Source: Methylorubrum sp. B1-46 (GTDB lineage: Bacteria > Pseudomonadota > Alphaproteobacteria > Rhizobiales > Beijerinckiaceae). Taken from it: a stretch of 64,000 bases of DNA. The stretch spans positions 5,325,101-5,389,100 of the forward strand of contig NZ_CP088247.1 in assembly GCF_021117295.1 (NCBI RefSeq), given 5' to 3'. Below, in pieces: positions 28,209 to 38,091 of the stretch; position 1 is the first letter of the stretch, and each line of letters opens with the position of its first letter. The notes below the pieces were generated by a model that saw only the letters and a program-made list of their open reading frames with translations, was not told where the DNA came from and searched no databases. Both the position numbers and the translations under genes were made by a program.

Positions 28209-29705
28209 ATGACCGCCCTCTTCCCCTTCGACAACAGCTACGCGCGCCTGCCGGACCGCTTCTTCAAGCGGATCGCGCCAACGCCGGTCGAGGCACCGCG
28301 GCTCATACGGCTCAATCGAGCGCTTGCCGAGGATCTCGGGCTCGACGCTGTGCGGCTTGAAAGTCCGGAGGGTGTCTCCGTGTTGGCCGGGCAGCACGTC
28401 GCGGAGGGCTCCGAGCCGCTCGCGGCGGCCTATGCCGGTCACCAGTTCGGACAATTCGTGCCGCAGCTCGGCGATGGTCGGGCCATTCTGCTCGGGGAGG
28501 TCGTCGGCCGCGACGGGCGGCGGCGTGACATCCAGCTCAAGGGATCGGGCCCGACGCCGTTCTCCCGCCGGGGTGACGGGCGTGCCGCCCTCGGGCCCGT
28601 ACTGCGTGAATATCTCGTCAGCGAGGCCATGCATGCCCTCGGCATCCCGACCACCCGCGCGCTGGCCGCCGTCACCACGGGCGAGCAGGTGATCCGCGAG
28701 ACGGTCCTGCCCGGCGCCGTCCTGACGCGGGTCGCATCGAGCCATATCCGGGTCGGATCGTTCCAGTTCTTCGCCGCCCGCGGCGATGTCGAGGGCCTTC
28801 GCGCACTCGCGGACCACGCCATCGCGCGGCACGATCCGGCGGCGGCGGACGCCGACAACCCCTACCGGGCCTTTCTCGAAGGCGTGATCCGCCGGCAGGC
28901 CGAGTTGGTGGCCCGCTGGCTCACGGTCGGCTTCATCCACGGCGTGATGAACACCGACAACATGTCGATTGCCGGCGAGACCATCGATTACGGTCCCTGC
29001 GCGTTCCTCGACACCTACGATCCGGCGACCGCCTTCAGCTCGATCGACCGGCACGGGCGCTACGCCTACGGCAACCAGCCCCGCATCGCCTTGTGGAATC
29101 TCACCCGGCTGGCGGAAGCGCTGCTGCCGCTCCTGTCGGACGACGAGACGCGGGCGGTGGCCGAGGCCGAGGCCGCGCTGAGCGGCTTCGCCGCACTGTT
29201 CGAGACCGCCTATCACGGTGGGCTGAATCGTAAGCTCGGGGTCGCCACGACGCGGGACGGCGATGCCGCCCTCGCTGGCGACCTTCTGAAGACCATGGCC
29301 GAGAACGAAGCCGACTTCACCCTCACCTTCCGGCGCCTCGGCGACGCCGTGCCGGAGGCCGGCAAGGCTCCCGATCCGGCCGCCATCGAGGCGGTGCGCA
29401 GCCTCTTCATCGATCCGACCGCCTACGACCGTTGGGCCGAGCGCTGGCACCGCAGGCTTGCCGAAGAGCCGGGTGATGGCACGGCGCGGCGGCAGATGAT
29501 GCGCACGGCCAATCCTGCCTTCATTCCGCGAAACCACCGCGTGGAGGCGATGATCGAGGCAGCGGTCGAGCGCCAGGATTTCGCACCGTTCGAGACTTTG
29601 CTGAAGGTCCTCGCCCGGCCCTTTGACGACCAGCCCGACTTTGCGCAATTTGCGGAGGCTCCCGAAGGCGGCGGACGCGGCTATCGAACTTTCTGTGGGA
29701 CCTGA
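28209..29705 (+). CDS. selO: SelO/YdiU pseudokinase protein AMPylase
   Basis: SelO proteins transfer AMP from ATP to Ser/Thr/Tyr of proteins involved in redox homeostasis. The length of 498 is normal. The family opening [13 protein letters not shown], the ATP-contact region [18 protein letters not shown], and [21 protein letters not shown] with the flipped-ATP lysine are intact. [25 protein letters not shown] contains the catalytic Asp/Asn and metal-binding Asp. The C-terminus ends in RTFCGT, a position at which a redox-active cysteine is conserved in bacteria. The start at ATG 28209 matches the family. Confidence 0.94.
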   Translation: MTALFPFDNSYARLPDRFFKRIAPTPVEAPRLIRLNRALAEDLGLDAVRLESPEGVSVLAGQHVAEGSEPLAAAYAGHQFGQFVPQLGDGRAILLGEVVGRDGRRRDIQLKGSGPTPFSRRGDGRAALGPVLREYLVSEAMHALGIPTTRALAAVTTGEQVIRETVLPGAVLTRVASSHIRVGSFQFFAARGDVEGLRALADHAIARHDPAAADADNPYRAFLEGVIRRQAELVARWLTVGFIHGVMNTDNMSIAGETIDYGPCAFLDTYDPATAFSSIDRHGRYAYGNQPRIALWNLTRLAEALLPLLSDDETRAVAEAEAALSGFAALFETAYHGGLNRKLGVATTRDGDAALAGDLLKTMAENEADFTLTFRRLGDAVPEAGKAPDPAAIEAVRSLFIDPTAYDRWAERWHRRLAEEPGDGTARRQMMRTANPAFIPRNHRVEAMIEAAVERQDFAPFETLLKVLARPFDDQPDFAQFAEAPEGGGRGYRTFCGT

Positions 29706-29883
29706 GAAGAATTCTTTCCTCGAATCATCGCGCTGTGATCAGATCTGATGAATATAAATTCCTTAGTGTATGTTAATTTTGCACTATGGGTAAGTCCATC
29801 CTCGATCAATCATTCGGTAACGATACGTCCGTACTTCCCGCCCTCGATACATCATCTTCCGCGATGCGATCGAGGAGTACATC

Positions 29884-31539
29884 ATGGCGGACCCCGTTCG
29901 CTCGCCTCTAACGATTCGATTGACGCTGGCTGCCCGCGTTGCCCTGCTTGGCAGCCTCTTCGTTTTGGTGGCGACCCTCGCGGTCGGCGGCAACCTTCTG
30001 CTTGAAGCACGCGCCGTCATGCACGCCCGGGCGGCGGATTCATTGGATAGCTCCATGCGCCTGCTCCGGGCCGGCATGGAGCACGCGGCCGGGGAGAAAC
30101 CGGACCTCAACGCCGCCGTCGATCGTGTCGAGAGCGTGACCGGCGGGACCGCGACCGTCTTCACCGGCGAGGTCCGGTCCGCCACCACGGTGCGCAAGGC
30201 CGATGGCAGCCGCGCGGTCGGCACCCGGCTCGCCCCCGGCCCTGTTCACGACACCGTGCTCGGTCGCGGCGGGATCTATCGCGGCGAGGCGGACATTCTC
30301 GGCATGCCCTACCTGACTCTGTACGAGCCGATCCTCGGCGCGGACGGTCATGTCACCGGCATCCTCTATGTCGGCCTGAAGCGGGGCGACGTCCTGGCCG
30401 GGCTCGACCGGATGACCCGTCAGGCGGCCCTGGTGGGCGGCGGCATGATCGCGGCGGCGATGGTCCTGCTCTGGCTCGCCATCCGCCGTACCCTGCGTCC
30501 GCTCGACGGATTGGGCCGGACGATGACCCGGCTCGCCGAGGGCGATATCGCGGCCGAGGTGCCCGGCCTGAGCCGGCGGGACGAGATCGGCGCCATGGCC
30601 GCCGCGGTGCAGGTGTTCAAGGAGAGCCTGATCCGCACCCGCGAACTCGAACGGGAGAGCGCGCTGGCCCGCGCCGCCTCCGAGGATGAGCGCAAGCGGG
30701 CGCTCGGCGCCATCGCCGAAGGGTTCGAGCAGGCGGTGGGCGGCATCGTCGGCATGGTGGCAGCCTCCGCCACGGAGCTGCAGGTCACGGCCGAGACCAT
30801 GGCGGCGACGGCGCGCCAGACCGCGACCCGATCCGGGCACGTCGCCGGCGCAGCCGAGGACGCCGCCTCGAATGTCGGCACCGTGGCGGCCGCCGCCGAG
30901 CAGCTCGGCGCCTCGGTGCAGGAGATCGGCCGCCAGGTCTCGAACTCGTCCGACCTCGCCGCAGGCGCAGTCACCGAGGCGGATCGGACCGCGATCCTAG
31001 TCCATGAACTCGATGCCGTCGTGAGCCGGATCGGCGACGTCGTCGGCCTGATCGCAACCATCGCGGGACAGACCAACCTGCTCGCGCTCAATGCGACCAT
31101 CGAGGCGGCGCGCGCCGGCGAGGCTGGCCGCGGCTTCGCCGTGGTCGCGGCCGAGGTGAAGGAACTCGCCAACCAGACGGCACGGGCAACCGAGGAGATT
31201 TCCGGCCAGATCGGCCGCGTTCAGGGAGCGACCGGCCAAGCCGTCGCCGCGATCGGCGGCATCACCGCCCGTATCCGCGAGATCAGCGACGTCGCCAACG
31301 GGATCGCCGCGGCCGTCGAGGAGCAGGGGGCGGCGACGCAGGAAATCGTGCGCAACGTCGCCCAGGCTGCGAGCGGCACCGGCGCCGTGACCTCGAACAT
31401 CGCCGGCGTGGCGCGCGCCTCCGAGGAGACCGGCGCGGCGGCGGCCCAGGTGCTGTCCTCCGCCTCCGAATTGTCGCGGCAATCGGAGCATCTCAGCGCC
31501 GAGGTGGCTCGCTTCCTCGGCACCGTGCGGGCGGCCTGA
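29884..31539 (+). CDS. Methyl-accepting chemotaxis protein
   Basis: A 551-residue receptor. Helix 1 is at residues about 15-40, and a periplasmic single-Cache-like sensor domain follows (residues about 45-175, [25 protein letters not shown], typical of Cache_3-Cache_2 receptors). Helix 2 is [20 protein letters not shown]. Next are a HAMP domain ([22 protein letters not shown]) and the signalling domain with the hairpin tip [37 protein letters not shown] sequence. No CheR-docking pentapeptide is seen at the C-terminus. The 178 bases upstream are AT-rich and probably include its promoter. Ligand unknown. Confidence 0.94.
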   Translation: MADPVRSPLTIRLTLAARVALLGSLFVLVATLAVGGNLLLEARAVMHARAADSLDSSMRLLRAGMEHAAGEKPDLNAAVDRVESVTGGTATVFTGEVRSATTVRKADGSRAVGTRLAPGPVHDTVLGRGGIYRGEADILGMPYLTLYEPILGADGHVTGILYVGLKRGDVLAGLDRMTRQAALVGGGMIAAAMVLLWLAIRRTLRPLDGLGRTMTRLAEGDIAAEVPGLSRRDEIGAMAAAVQVFKESLIRTRELERESALARAASEDERKRALGAIAEGFEQAVGGIVGMVAASATELQVTAETMAATARQTATRSGHVAGAAEDAASNVGTVAAAAEQLGASVQEIGRQVSNSSDLAAGAVTEADRTAILVHELDAVVSRIGDVVGLIATIAGQTNLLALNATIEAARAGEAGRGFAVVAAEVKELANQTARATEEISGQIGRVQGATGQAVAAIGGITARIREISDVANGIAAAVEEQGAATQEIVRNVAQAASGTGAVTSNIAGVARASEETGAAAAQVLSSASELSRQSEHLSAEVARFLGTVRAA

Positions 31540-31692
31540 GGTAAAGCGGCGGCGCTACGCACAAAATGCGGGCGACGCCGCAAAGACCAGCGGCGCGGAT
31601 TGACGGAGCGATGCGTATCGCTTACTCCCCGCCCCTCACTTGCTGAGAGACCCTCGCCAGAATCCGGCGGGGAAGCGGCGAACGGATCGACG

Positions 31693-31743
31693 ATGCGCAC
31701 GGTTCTTATCGTAGTGGAAGCGCCACGGACGGGGCGGGCTTGA
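31693..31743 (+). CDS. Branched-chain leader peptide of the ilv attenuator
   Basis: A 16-residue frame, MRTVLIVVEAPRTGRA, contains consecutive Val-Leu-Ile-Val-Val codons 126 bases before the acetolactate synthase start. Such peptides control transcription by ribosome stalling when charged branched-chain tRNAs are scarce. The stop codon lies within a perfect hairpin (31736-31753), and a GC-rich hairpin with a T-run follows at 31780-31802, completing the attenuator layout known for ilv operons in proteobacteria. The ribosome-binding site is weak. Confidence 0.75.
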   Translation: MRTVLIVVEAPRTGRA

Positions 31744-31753
31744 TCTCAAGCCC
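31736..31753 (+). promoter_or_regulatory. Attenuator hairpin overlapping the leader stop
   Basis: GGGCTTGA and its exact complement TCAAGCCC are separated by two bases and overlap the leader-peptide stop codon. This is the expected pause/segment 1:2 structure. GGCCC at 31758-31762 can pair instead with GGGCC inside the terminator stem, giving a plausible antiterminator. Confidence 0.6.
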
Positions 31754-31779
31754 GACAGGCCCGGTCGGTGGCGCATGCA

Positions 31780-31802
31780 GGGTCCCCTAGGGGCCCTTTT
31801 TT
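31780..31802 (+). terminator. Intrinsic terminator (attenuator) before ilvB
   Basis: The stem GGGTCCC / GGGGCCC (one G-T pair) has a three-to-four base loop and is followed by six T. Located between the leader peptide and the acetolactate synthase gene, it should stop transcription unless the leader ribosome stalls. Confidence 0.75.
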
Positions 31803-31868
31803 ATTGCGCGAAATCCAACGGGCCGGCATGCGGATCGGAACACGAAGAACGGATTGATGGAGGAGTCG

Positions 31869-33644
31869 ATGAGCGGCGAGGTCATGACCGGGGCCCAGAT
31901 GGTCATCCGGGCGTTCCAGGATCAGGGGGTGGACACCCTGTTCGGCTATCCGGGCGGTGCCGTGCTTCCGATTTACGACGCGCTCTTCGACGAGACCACG
32001 ATCAAGCACGTGCTGGTGCGCCACGAGCAGGGCGCGGTCCATGCGGCCGAGGGTTATGCCCGCTCGTCGGGCAAGGTCGGCGTCGTCCTCGTCACCTCGG
32101 GACCGGGCGCGACCAACATCATCACCGGCCTCACCGACGCGATGCTGGACTCGATCCCGCTCGTCGCCGTCACCGGCCAGGTTCCGACGCACCTGATCGG
32201 CTCGGATGCCTTTCAGGAATGCGACACGGTCGGCATCACCCGGCACTGCACGAAGCACAACTACCTCGTCAAATCGATCGAGGATCTGCCGCGCATCCTG
32301 CACGAGGCGTTCTACGTCGCGAGCCATGGACGCCCTGGCCCGGTCGTCATCGACCTGCCGAAGGACGTTCAGTTCGCGAGCGGCGTCTACTCCCGCCCGG
32401 CGCAGGACGGCCACAAGACCTACAAGCCGCCGGTCAAGGGTGATTCCGAGAAGATCCGTGCCGCCGTCGAGCTGATGGCGGGCGCGCGCCGGCCGATCTT
32501 CTACACCGGTGGCGGCGTGATCAATTCGGGGCCGGAAGCCTCGCGCCTGCTGCGCGAGCTCGTCGCGGAGACCGGTTTCCCGGTCACCTCCACGCTGATG
32601 GGCCTCGGTGCCTTCCCGGCCTCGGACGAAAAATTCCTCGGGATGCTGGGCATGCACGGCACCTACGAGGCGAACCTCGCGATGCACGACTGCGACGTGA
32701 TGATCAACATCGGCGCGCGCTTCGACGACCGCATCACCGGCCGCCTCGATGCCTTCTCGCCGTACTCGAAGAAGATCCACGTCGATGTCGACGCCTCTTC
32801 GATCAACAAGGTCGTGAAGGTCGATGTCGGCATCCTCGGCGATTGCGCCGCGGTGCTGGAGGAGATGCTCGCCCAGTGGCGCGCCCTGCCGAAGCAGCCC
32901 GACAAGGGCCGCATGGAGGATTGGTTCAACAAGATCAGCCGCTGGAAGTCGCGCGACTGCCTCGCCTACTGGCCCTCGGGCACGATCATCAAGCCGCAAT
33001 ACGCGGTGCAGCGACTCTACGAGGCCTGCAAGGATCGCAAGACCTTCGTCACGACGGAGGTCGGCCAGCATCAGATGTGGGCGGCGCAGTACTTCAAGTT
33101 CGATGAGCCGAACCGGTGGATGACCTCCGGCGGCCTCGGCACCATGGGCTACGGCCTGCCGGCGGCGATCGGCACGCAGCTCGCCAACCCGGACGGGCTC
33201 GTCATCGACATCGCCGGCGAGGCCTCGATCTTGATGAACATCCAGGAGATGTCGACGGCGGTGCAGTACCGGCTGCCGGTCAAGATCTTCATCCTGAACA
33301 ACGAGTACATGGGCATGGTCCGCCAGTGGCAGGAGCTGCTGCACGGCTCGCGCTACTCGCAGAGCTACTCGGAGAGCCTGCCCGACTTCGTGAAGCTGGC
33401 CGAGGCCTACGGCGCCAAGGGCATCCGCTGCGAGAAGCCCGGCGAGCTCGACGCCGCGATCCAGGAGATGCTGGACTATGACGGGCCGGTGATCTTCGAC
33501 TGCATCGTCGATAAGACCGAGAACTGCTTCCCGATGATCCCGTCGGGCAAGGCGCACAACGAAATGCTGCTGTCCGACTATCTCGGCGAGACCGGGGTGG
33601 AGCTCGGCGATGTCATCTCGGCCGAGGGCAAGATGCTGGTCTGA
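31869..33644 (+). CDS. ilvB: Acetolactate synthase large (catalytic) subunit
   Basis: ThDP- and FAD-dependent enzyme condensing two pyruvates, or pyruvate and 2-oxobutyrate, in valine, leucine and isoleucine synthesis. The catalytic Glu is in [16 protein letters not shown] (Glu53), GYPGGAVLP is the ThDP-domain start, and the C-terminal ThDP/Mg site is [17 protein letters not shown] followed by [14 protein letters not shown]. The length is 591. ATG 31869 is chosen because GGAGG lies six bases upstream; TTG 31854 and ATG 31857 are alternatives. Expression is probably set by the attenuator described above. The regulatory subunit gene lies 1.1 kb downstream rather than directly adjacent. Confidence 0.96.
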   Translation: MSGEVMTGAQMVIRAFQDQGVDTLFGYPGGAVLPIYDALFDETTIKHVLVRHEQGAVHAAEGYARSSGKVGVVLVTSGPGATNIITGLTDAMLDSIPLVAVTGQVPTHLIGSDAFQECDTVGITRHCTKHNYLVKSIEDLPRILHEAFYVASHGRPGPVVIDLPKDVQFASGVYSRPAQDGHKTYKPPVKGDSEKIRAAVELMAGARRPIFYTGGGVINSGPEASRLLRELVAETGFPVTSTLMGLGAFPASDEKFLGMLGMHGTYEANLAMHDCDVMINIGARFDDRITGRLDAFSPYSKKIHVDVDASSINKVVKVDVGILGDCAAVLEEMLAQWRALPKQPDKGRMEDWFNKISRWKSRDCLAYWPSGTIIKPQYAVQRLYEACKDRKTFVTTEVGQHQMWAAQYFKFDEPNRWMTSGGLGTMGYGLPAAIGTQLANPDGLVIDIAGEASILMNIQEMSTAVQYRLPVKIFILNNEYMGMVRQWQELLHGSRYSQSYSESLPDFVKLAEAYGAKGIRCEKPGELDAAIQEMLDYDGPVIFDCIVDKTENCFPMIPSGKAHNEMLLSDYLGETGVELGDVISAEGKMLV

Positions 33645-33716
33645 TCGGGCCGGCATCCGTCACGCGGCACGCGCGCCATGGACCGGACGCCTCGATCGGT
33701 GGTGGCGGGCCCTTCC

Positions 33717-34616
33717 CTAGCGGAAGGCCCGTCGCCAGCGCCGCGGAAGCCGTTGGCCGATCCGCTGCGGCCATGTCGGCCGCGGCAGGGCGTCGTGGCG
33801 GTGCGGATCGAGCCGCGGCACGCTCGCGGCGCGCTCCGCCGCGTTCCGATCGCTGCGCTTGCGCAGGAGCACGAAGAACTCGCTCTCCCAGGGGCGGGTC
33901 GGCTCAAGGGCTGCGCACTCGAACGGCAGCAGGTCGAGGCCGATCAGCTCCGTGAGGATCTCGGCGAAGCTGAAGGGCGTGAACACCGCGCAATGCACAT
34001 CGACCGAGGCGCCGGTCTCGGCGAGGCCGGCGGCGATCGAGAGGGCTTCGGCCGGTCCGCCGCTGATCGGCCTGAGCGGCACCGGTCGGCCGCTCCAGAT
34101 CGCACCGGCATCGACCGGGCTGGCGCGGGCGAAATGCTCGTAGACGGTGGCCAGCGGCGGCTTGCGAAGGCCGGTGAGATGGGCGGCGACCAGCGCGCCG
34201 GCGGTCGTCGGAGTGCGGAAATGGTCGAAGGTGAAGCGCTTGTCGGGCACGATCAGGCAGAACACACCGCCCTCCCGGAGGGCGTCGCCGGCCTCACGCA
34301 GCCAGCCGATCGGGTTGGGAACGTGCTCCACGACGTGCGAGGCCACGATGTAATCGACCGGCCCGCGCGAACCGAGCGCTTCCGACAAGCCGCCCTCACC
34401 CAGCACGATATCGACCGGATGGATCCCGTCGGTGCCGGCCGGGCCGAGCGTCGGATGGCCCTGGTACTGGCGGCGCAGCGCATCCGTCGGCAGATGGTCG
34501 GCGTAGAGCACCTCGCTCTCGTCCTTGCGGATGAGAGGGTTGGTGAGAGGGCCGATCTCGACGCCGGTTCGGCCCTGCGGCAGGACAAGATTCAAAACAC
34601 GCTGGCGCCGATCCAT
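33717..34616 (-). CDS. SAM-dependent methyltransferase, antisense between ilvB and ilvH
   Basis: A 299-residue class I methyltransferase. Motif I reads GVEIGPLTNPL, then DYIVASHVVEHVPNPIGWL and FCLIVPDKRFTFDHFRTPT. This set of motifs is shared with the gene at 8272-9123, so the two are likely distant paralogues. The C-terminal 50 residues are Arg/Pro-rich. It occupies the space between ilvB and ilvH on the opposite strand. Substrate unknown; this subtype often acts in cell-surface polysaccharide or small-molecule modification. Confidence 0.85.
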   Translation of the reverse strand: MDRRQRVLNLVLPQGRTGVEIGPLTNPLIRKDESEVLYADHLPTDALRRQYQGHPTLGPAGTDGIHPVDIVLGEGGLSEALGSRGPVDYIVASHVVEHVPNPIGWLREAGDALREGGVFCLIVPDKRFTFDHFRTPTTAGALVAAHLTGLRKPPLATVYEHFARASPVDAGAIWSGRPVPLRPISGGPAEALSIAAGLAETGASVDVHCAVFTPFSFAEILTELIGLDLLPFECAALEPTRPWESEFFVLLRKRSDRNAAERAASVPRLDPHRHDALPRPTWPQRIGQRLPRRWRRAFR

Positions 34617-34722
34617 GGCGCGGCCGGTATCACGCCACCGGCAGGTGGGTCCAGCATCACGGTGCCGACCTGAAGTGGCGAAGGCAGAAACACACAGGGT
34701 TCAAGTTGAGGAACGCCAGACG

Positions 34723-35265
34723 ATGAACGCGATGAACACGCACTACCCCGAGCCGACGCGGATCGAGACCGTCAACCGCCACACCCTAGCGGTGATCGTG
34801 GACAACGAGCCCGGCGCGCTCGCCCGCATCGCTGGCCTGTTTTCCGGCCGCGGCTACAACATCGAGAGCCTGACCGTCTCGGAGACGGAAGAGGCGCGCC
34901 ACCTCTCGCGCATCACCATCGTCACCACCGGCACCAATGCCGTGATCGACCAGATCAAGGCGCAGCTCGACCGCCTCGTGCCGGTCCACCGCGTCGTCGA
35001 TCTGACTCTCCAGGGGCAGGCGCTGGAGCGAGAGCTTTGTCTCGTGAAGGTGGCCGGCACCGGTGAACATCGCAGCGAGGCCCTGCGCCTCGCCTCGGCA
35101 TTCGGCGCCCGCACGCTCGATGCGACCCTCAACTCCTTCGTGTTCGAGCTGACCGGTTCGACCGAGGAGATCGACCGCTTCATCCGCCTGCTGACGGTGA
35201 TCGGCCTCGTGGAGATCTCCCGCACCGGCATCGCCGCCATGGGGCGCGGCGCGGAGCCGCTGTAA
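34723..35265 (+). CDS. ilvH: Acetolactate synthase small (regulatory) subunit
   Basis: The regulatory partner of IlvB, mediating valine feedback and raising activity. An N-terminal ACT domain (HTLAVIVDNEPGALARIAGLFSGRGYNIESLTV) is followed by the C-terminal ACT-like domain (LVKVAGTGEHRSEALRLA to FELTGSTEEIDRFIRLL). The length of 180 is standard. The start is ATG 34723. It is separated from ilvB by an antisense methyltransferase gene, so ilvH needs read-through across that gene or its own promoter. Confidence 0.95.
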   Translation: MNAMNTHYPEPTRIETVNRHTLAVIVDNEPGALARIAGLFSGRGYNIESLTVSETEEARHLSRITIVTTGTNAVIDQIKAQLDRLVPVHRVVDLTLQGQALERELCLVKVAGTGEHRSEALRLASAFGARTLDATLNSFVFELTGSTEEIDRFIRLLTVIGLVEISRTGIAAMGRGAEPL

Positions 35266-35328
35266 CTGCACGTTTGTGCGGACGGCGCTAGCTAAAGCCG
35301 ACCGTCGTCCGCAGCGATACGAAGGCCT

Positions 35329-35973
35329 ATGACCGTCCGCACCCTCTACTACGCCCCCGGCACCTGCTCGCTCGCCTCCCACATCGTGCTGGAGGAGATC
35401 GGCGCGCCCTACGAGACGATCCGCCTCGACCTCGCCAAAGGCGATCAGCGAGCGCCGGAATATCTCGCCGTCAACGAGCGCGGGCGCGTGCCGGCGCTCT
35501 ACGAGGACGGCTGGGTGCTCACCGAGAACGCGGCGATCCTGCGCCATCTCGCCCGCTCGCATCCCGAGGCCGGCCTGCTGCCGGAAGATCTGCGCGGCCA
35601 GGCGGCGGCCGACGAATGGATGGCGTGGCTCTCGACCGGTCATCACATCGCCTACGCCCATGTCCGCCGTCCCGAGCGCTACAGCGCCGACGAGGCGGCC
35701 TTCCCGGAGATCCGAGCCAAGGGGACCGACACCTTCGGCGATCTCTGCACCATGACCGAGGTGCGTCTCTCGAACGGAGACTGGGCGCTCGGCGAACGCT
35801 ACTCCGTCGTCGATGCCTACCTGATGGTGTTCTGGATCTGGGCTCGCGGTCCCGTCATCGGCTTCGACATGCCGGCCCGTTTCCCGGCCTGGACGGCGCA
35901 GGCCCGCCGCATGGCCGAGCGCCCCGCCGTTCGGACCGTCTTCGCCCGCGAGGGGCTGACGCTGCCGGCCTGA
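35329..35973 (+). CDS. Glutathione S-transferase (beta-class-like)
   Basis: A 214-residue cytosolic enzyme. The thioredoxin-like N-domain starts LYYAPGTCSLASHIVLEEIGAPYE, with Cys at residue 13 in the position that defines beta-class GSTs, and includes GRVPALYEDGWVLTENAAILRHLA with the conserved cis-Pro and the glutathione-binding Glu-Asn. The helical C-domain ends in SVVDAYLMVFWIW, the N-capping box/Asp region. It follows ilvH by 63 bases on the same strand. Substrate unknown. Confidence 0.92.
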   Translation: MTVRTLYYAPGTCSLASHIVLEEIGAPYETIRLDLAKGDQRAPEYLAVNERGRVPALYEDGWVLTENAAILRHLARSHPEAGLLPEDLRGQAAADEWMAWLSTGHHIAYAHVRRPERYSADEAAFPEIRAKGTDTFGDLCTMTEVRLSNGDWALGERYSVVDAYLMVFWIWARGPVIGFDMPARFPAWTAQARRMAERPAVRTVFAREGLTLPA

Positions 35974-36188
35974 GGCGCCGGCCCGGCCTCGATTCGTCGT
36001 CGACGCGCCCGTCCCCCTACCTCCGGTGATGGCTGGAAAAGCGCTTGGCCGGAGCGGCTCAGGCGGCTTGGCCGTGCGGGACCGAACGAGGGTCGGGGTT
36101 GCGGGGGCGGAAGGGAACGTGTCGGGCGCCGCCCGGTTCTCACGCTCAGGTTCGGGCACCGAGCACGAAACGAGGACGGCCGGCGGCG

Positions 36189-37958
36189 ATGTGCGGGATC
36201 TGCGGAGAGATCAATTTCGGCGGGGCGGCCGATGCGAACGCCGTGCGGGCGATGATGGAGGTGCTGCGCCCCCGCGGCCCCGATGCCGGCGGCGTTCATG
36301 GCCAGGGCGGCGTGCTGTTCGGCCATTGCCGGCTGAAGATCATCGACCTGTCGGAGGCCGGCCAGCAACCGATGATCGATGCCGAGCTCGGACTCTCGAT
36401 CGTCTTCAACGGCTGCATCTACAATTACAAGGACCTGCGCGAGGAGCTTGTCGCCAAGGGCTACCGCTTCTTCTCGACCAGCGACACCGAGGTCGTGCTC
36501 AAGGCTTTTCACGCCTGGGGCCGTGATTGCGTGAAGCGCTTCCTCGGGATGTTCGTCTTCGCCGTTCACGAGCGCGATTCGGGCCGCGTGACGCTCGCCC
36601 GCGACCGGCTCGGCATCAAGCCGCTCTACTACGCCGAAACGGGCCGGCGCTTCCGCTTCGCCTCCTCGCTGCCGGCCCTGCTCGCGGCTGGCGACGTCGA
36701 CACCACGATCGATAAGGTGGCCCTCCACCATTACATGAGCTGGCATGCCGGCGTGCCGGCACCGCTGACGATCCTCAAGGGTGTGCGGAAGGTCCATCCG
36801 GCGACGACCCTGACCTTCGAGCCGGACGGCTCCCGCCGGGAGGAGACCTACTGGACGCTGACGGTCGGCCCGCGTGAGGAGGACCGCCACATGACGGAAG
36901 CGGATTGGCGCGCGGCGGTGCTGGATTCGCTCGCCATCGCGGTGGCCCGCCGCCAGATCGCCGACGTGCCGACCGGTGTGCTGCTCTCGGGCGGCCTCGA
37001 CTCTTCTGTCATTGTCGCGCTCCTGGCCAAGAACGGACAACGCGGGTTGAAGACCTTCTCGGTCGGCTTCGACGCGGTGAACGGCGTCGAGGGTGATGAG
37101 TTCAAGTATTCCGACATCATCGCAGAACGATTCGAGACCGACCACGCCAAGCTCGTCGTGGACGGCTCGCGCACCTTGGAGGCTCTGCCGGCGGCAATCC
37201 ACGCCATGGCTGAGCCGCAGATGAGCCACGACGCGGTGGCCTTCCTGCTCCTGTCGCAGGAGGTGTCGAAGCACGTGAAGGTGATCCAAAGCGGCCAGGG
37301 CGCCGACGAGGTGTTCGGCGGCTACCACTGGTATCCGAAGCTGATGGGTTCGACCGACCCGACTGCGGATTATGCCCGCGCCTATTTTGATCGCGACCAC
37401 GCGGAGATGCGCGAGGCGCTGGCCCCCGATTTCGTCGATGAGGATTACAGCCGCGACTTCATCGCCCGCTTCTTTGCAGAGTCGAACAGCGCGAGCGCCA
37501 TCGACAAGACCCTCGACCTCGACCAGCGGATCATGCTCGTCGATGATCCGGTCAAGCGGGTCGACAACATGACCATGGCCTGCGGGCTCGAAGCGCGGGT
37601 GCCCTTCCTCGATCATGAGTTGGTGGAACTTGCTGCCCGCATCCCCGCGAAATTGAAGGTGCGCGACGGGGGCAAGTTCATCCTCAAGGAGGCCAGCCGC
37701 GCCGTGGTGCCGGCCGAGGTGATCGACCGGCCGAAGGGCTACTTCCCGGTGCCCGCCCTCAAGCATATTCGAGGGCCGTTCATGGATTTCGTGCGCGACG
37801 TGCTCGACCGGCCGGCGGCGCGCGCGCGCGGCATCTTCAACCGAACTTACGTCGATCGCCTGCTCGCCGATCCCGACGGGACGCTGACGCCGAAGGGCAA
37901 TTCCAAGCTCTGGCAGGTGGCGCTGCTCGAAGCGTGGCTGCAATCGCACGGCATCTGA
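36189..37958 (+). CDS. asnO: AsnO-type asparagine-synthase-like amidotransferase (NAGGN synthesis)
   Basis: A two-domain enzyme: an N-terminal glutaminase (catalytic Cys2 in MCGICGEI) and a C-terminal ATP pyrophosphatase-type synthetase (SGGLDSSVIVALLA). The overall sequence, including FNGCIYNYKDLREELVAKGYRFF-like and QSGQGADEVFGGYHWYP segments and the RPKGYFPVPALK block, matches the subgroup that amidates the C-terminus to form the osmolyte N-acetylglutaminylglutamine amide, rather than ordinary AsnB. The length is 589. The usual partner acetyltransferase-ligase gene (ngg) is not in the neighbourhood. The start at ATG 36189 is fixed because Cys must be residue 2 for the nucleophile. Confidence 0.85.
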   Translation: MCGICGEINFGGAADANAVRAMMEVLRPRGPDAGGVHGQGGVLFGHCRLKIIDLSEAGQQPMIDAELGLSIVFNGCIYNYKDLREELVAKGYRFFSTSDTEVVLKAFHAWGRDCVKRFLGMFVFAVHERDSGRVTLARDRLGIKPLYYAETGRRFRFASSLPALLAAGDVDTTIDKVALHHYMSWHAGVPAPLTILKGVRKVHPATTLTFEPDGSRREETYWTLTVGPREEDRHMTEADWRAAVLDSLAIAVARRQIADVPTGVLLSGGLDSSVIVALLAKNGQRGLKTFSVGFDAVNGVEGDEFKYSDIIAERFETDHAKLVVDGSRTLEALPAAIHAMAEPQMSHDAVAFLLLSQEVSKHVKVIQSGQGADEVFGGYHWYPKLMGSTDPTADYARAYFDRDHAEMREALAPDFVDEDYSRDFIARFFAESNSASAIDKTLDLDQRIMLVDDPVKRVDNMTMACGLEARVPFLDHELVELAARIPAKLKVRDGGKFILKEASRAVVPAEVIDRPKGYFPVPALKHIRGPFMDFVRDVLDRPAARARGIFNRTYVDRLLADPDGTLTPKGNSKLWQVALLEAWLQSHGI

Positions 37959-38091
37959 TCCGCCGCTGCCGCGTTGCCCGCATGACCCGCCGCGCTGGAC
38001 CGGCGCGCGCGGCTGCGCTCAAGGTGACGCGGTTTCTCCACGATCATCCCCGATGCGCGATGCGCTGGAACGCTGTGGGAGACCCGAAACG

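Noticed and set aside
31746..33656. 636-codon antisense frame over ilvB
   Set aside because: Shadow of the GC3-rich ilvB gene; no family resemblance and no ribosome-binding site.
35817..37949. 710-codon antisense frame over the asnO-like gene
   Set aside because: Shadow of the coding strand; Arg/His-rich with no recognisable domain.
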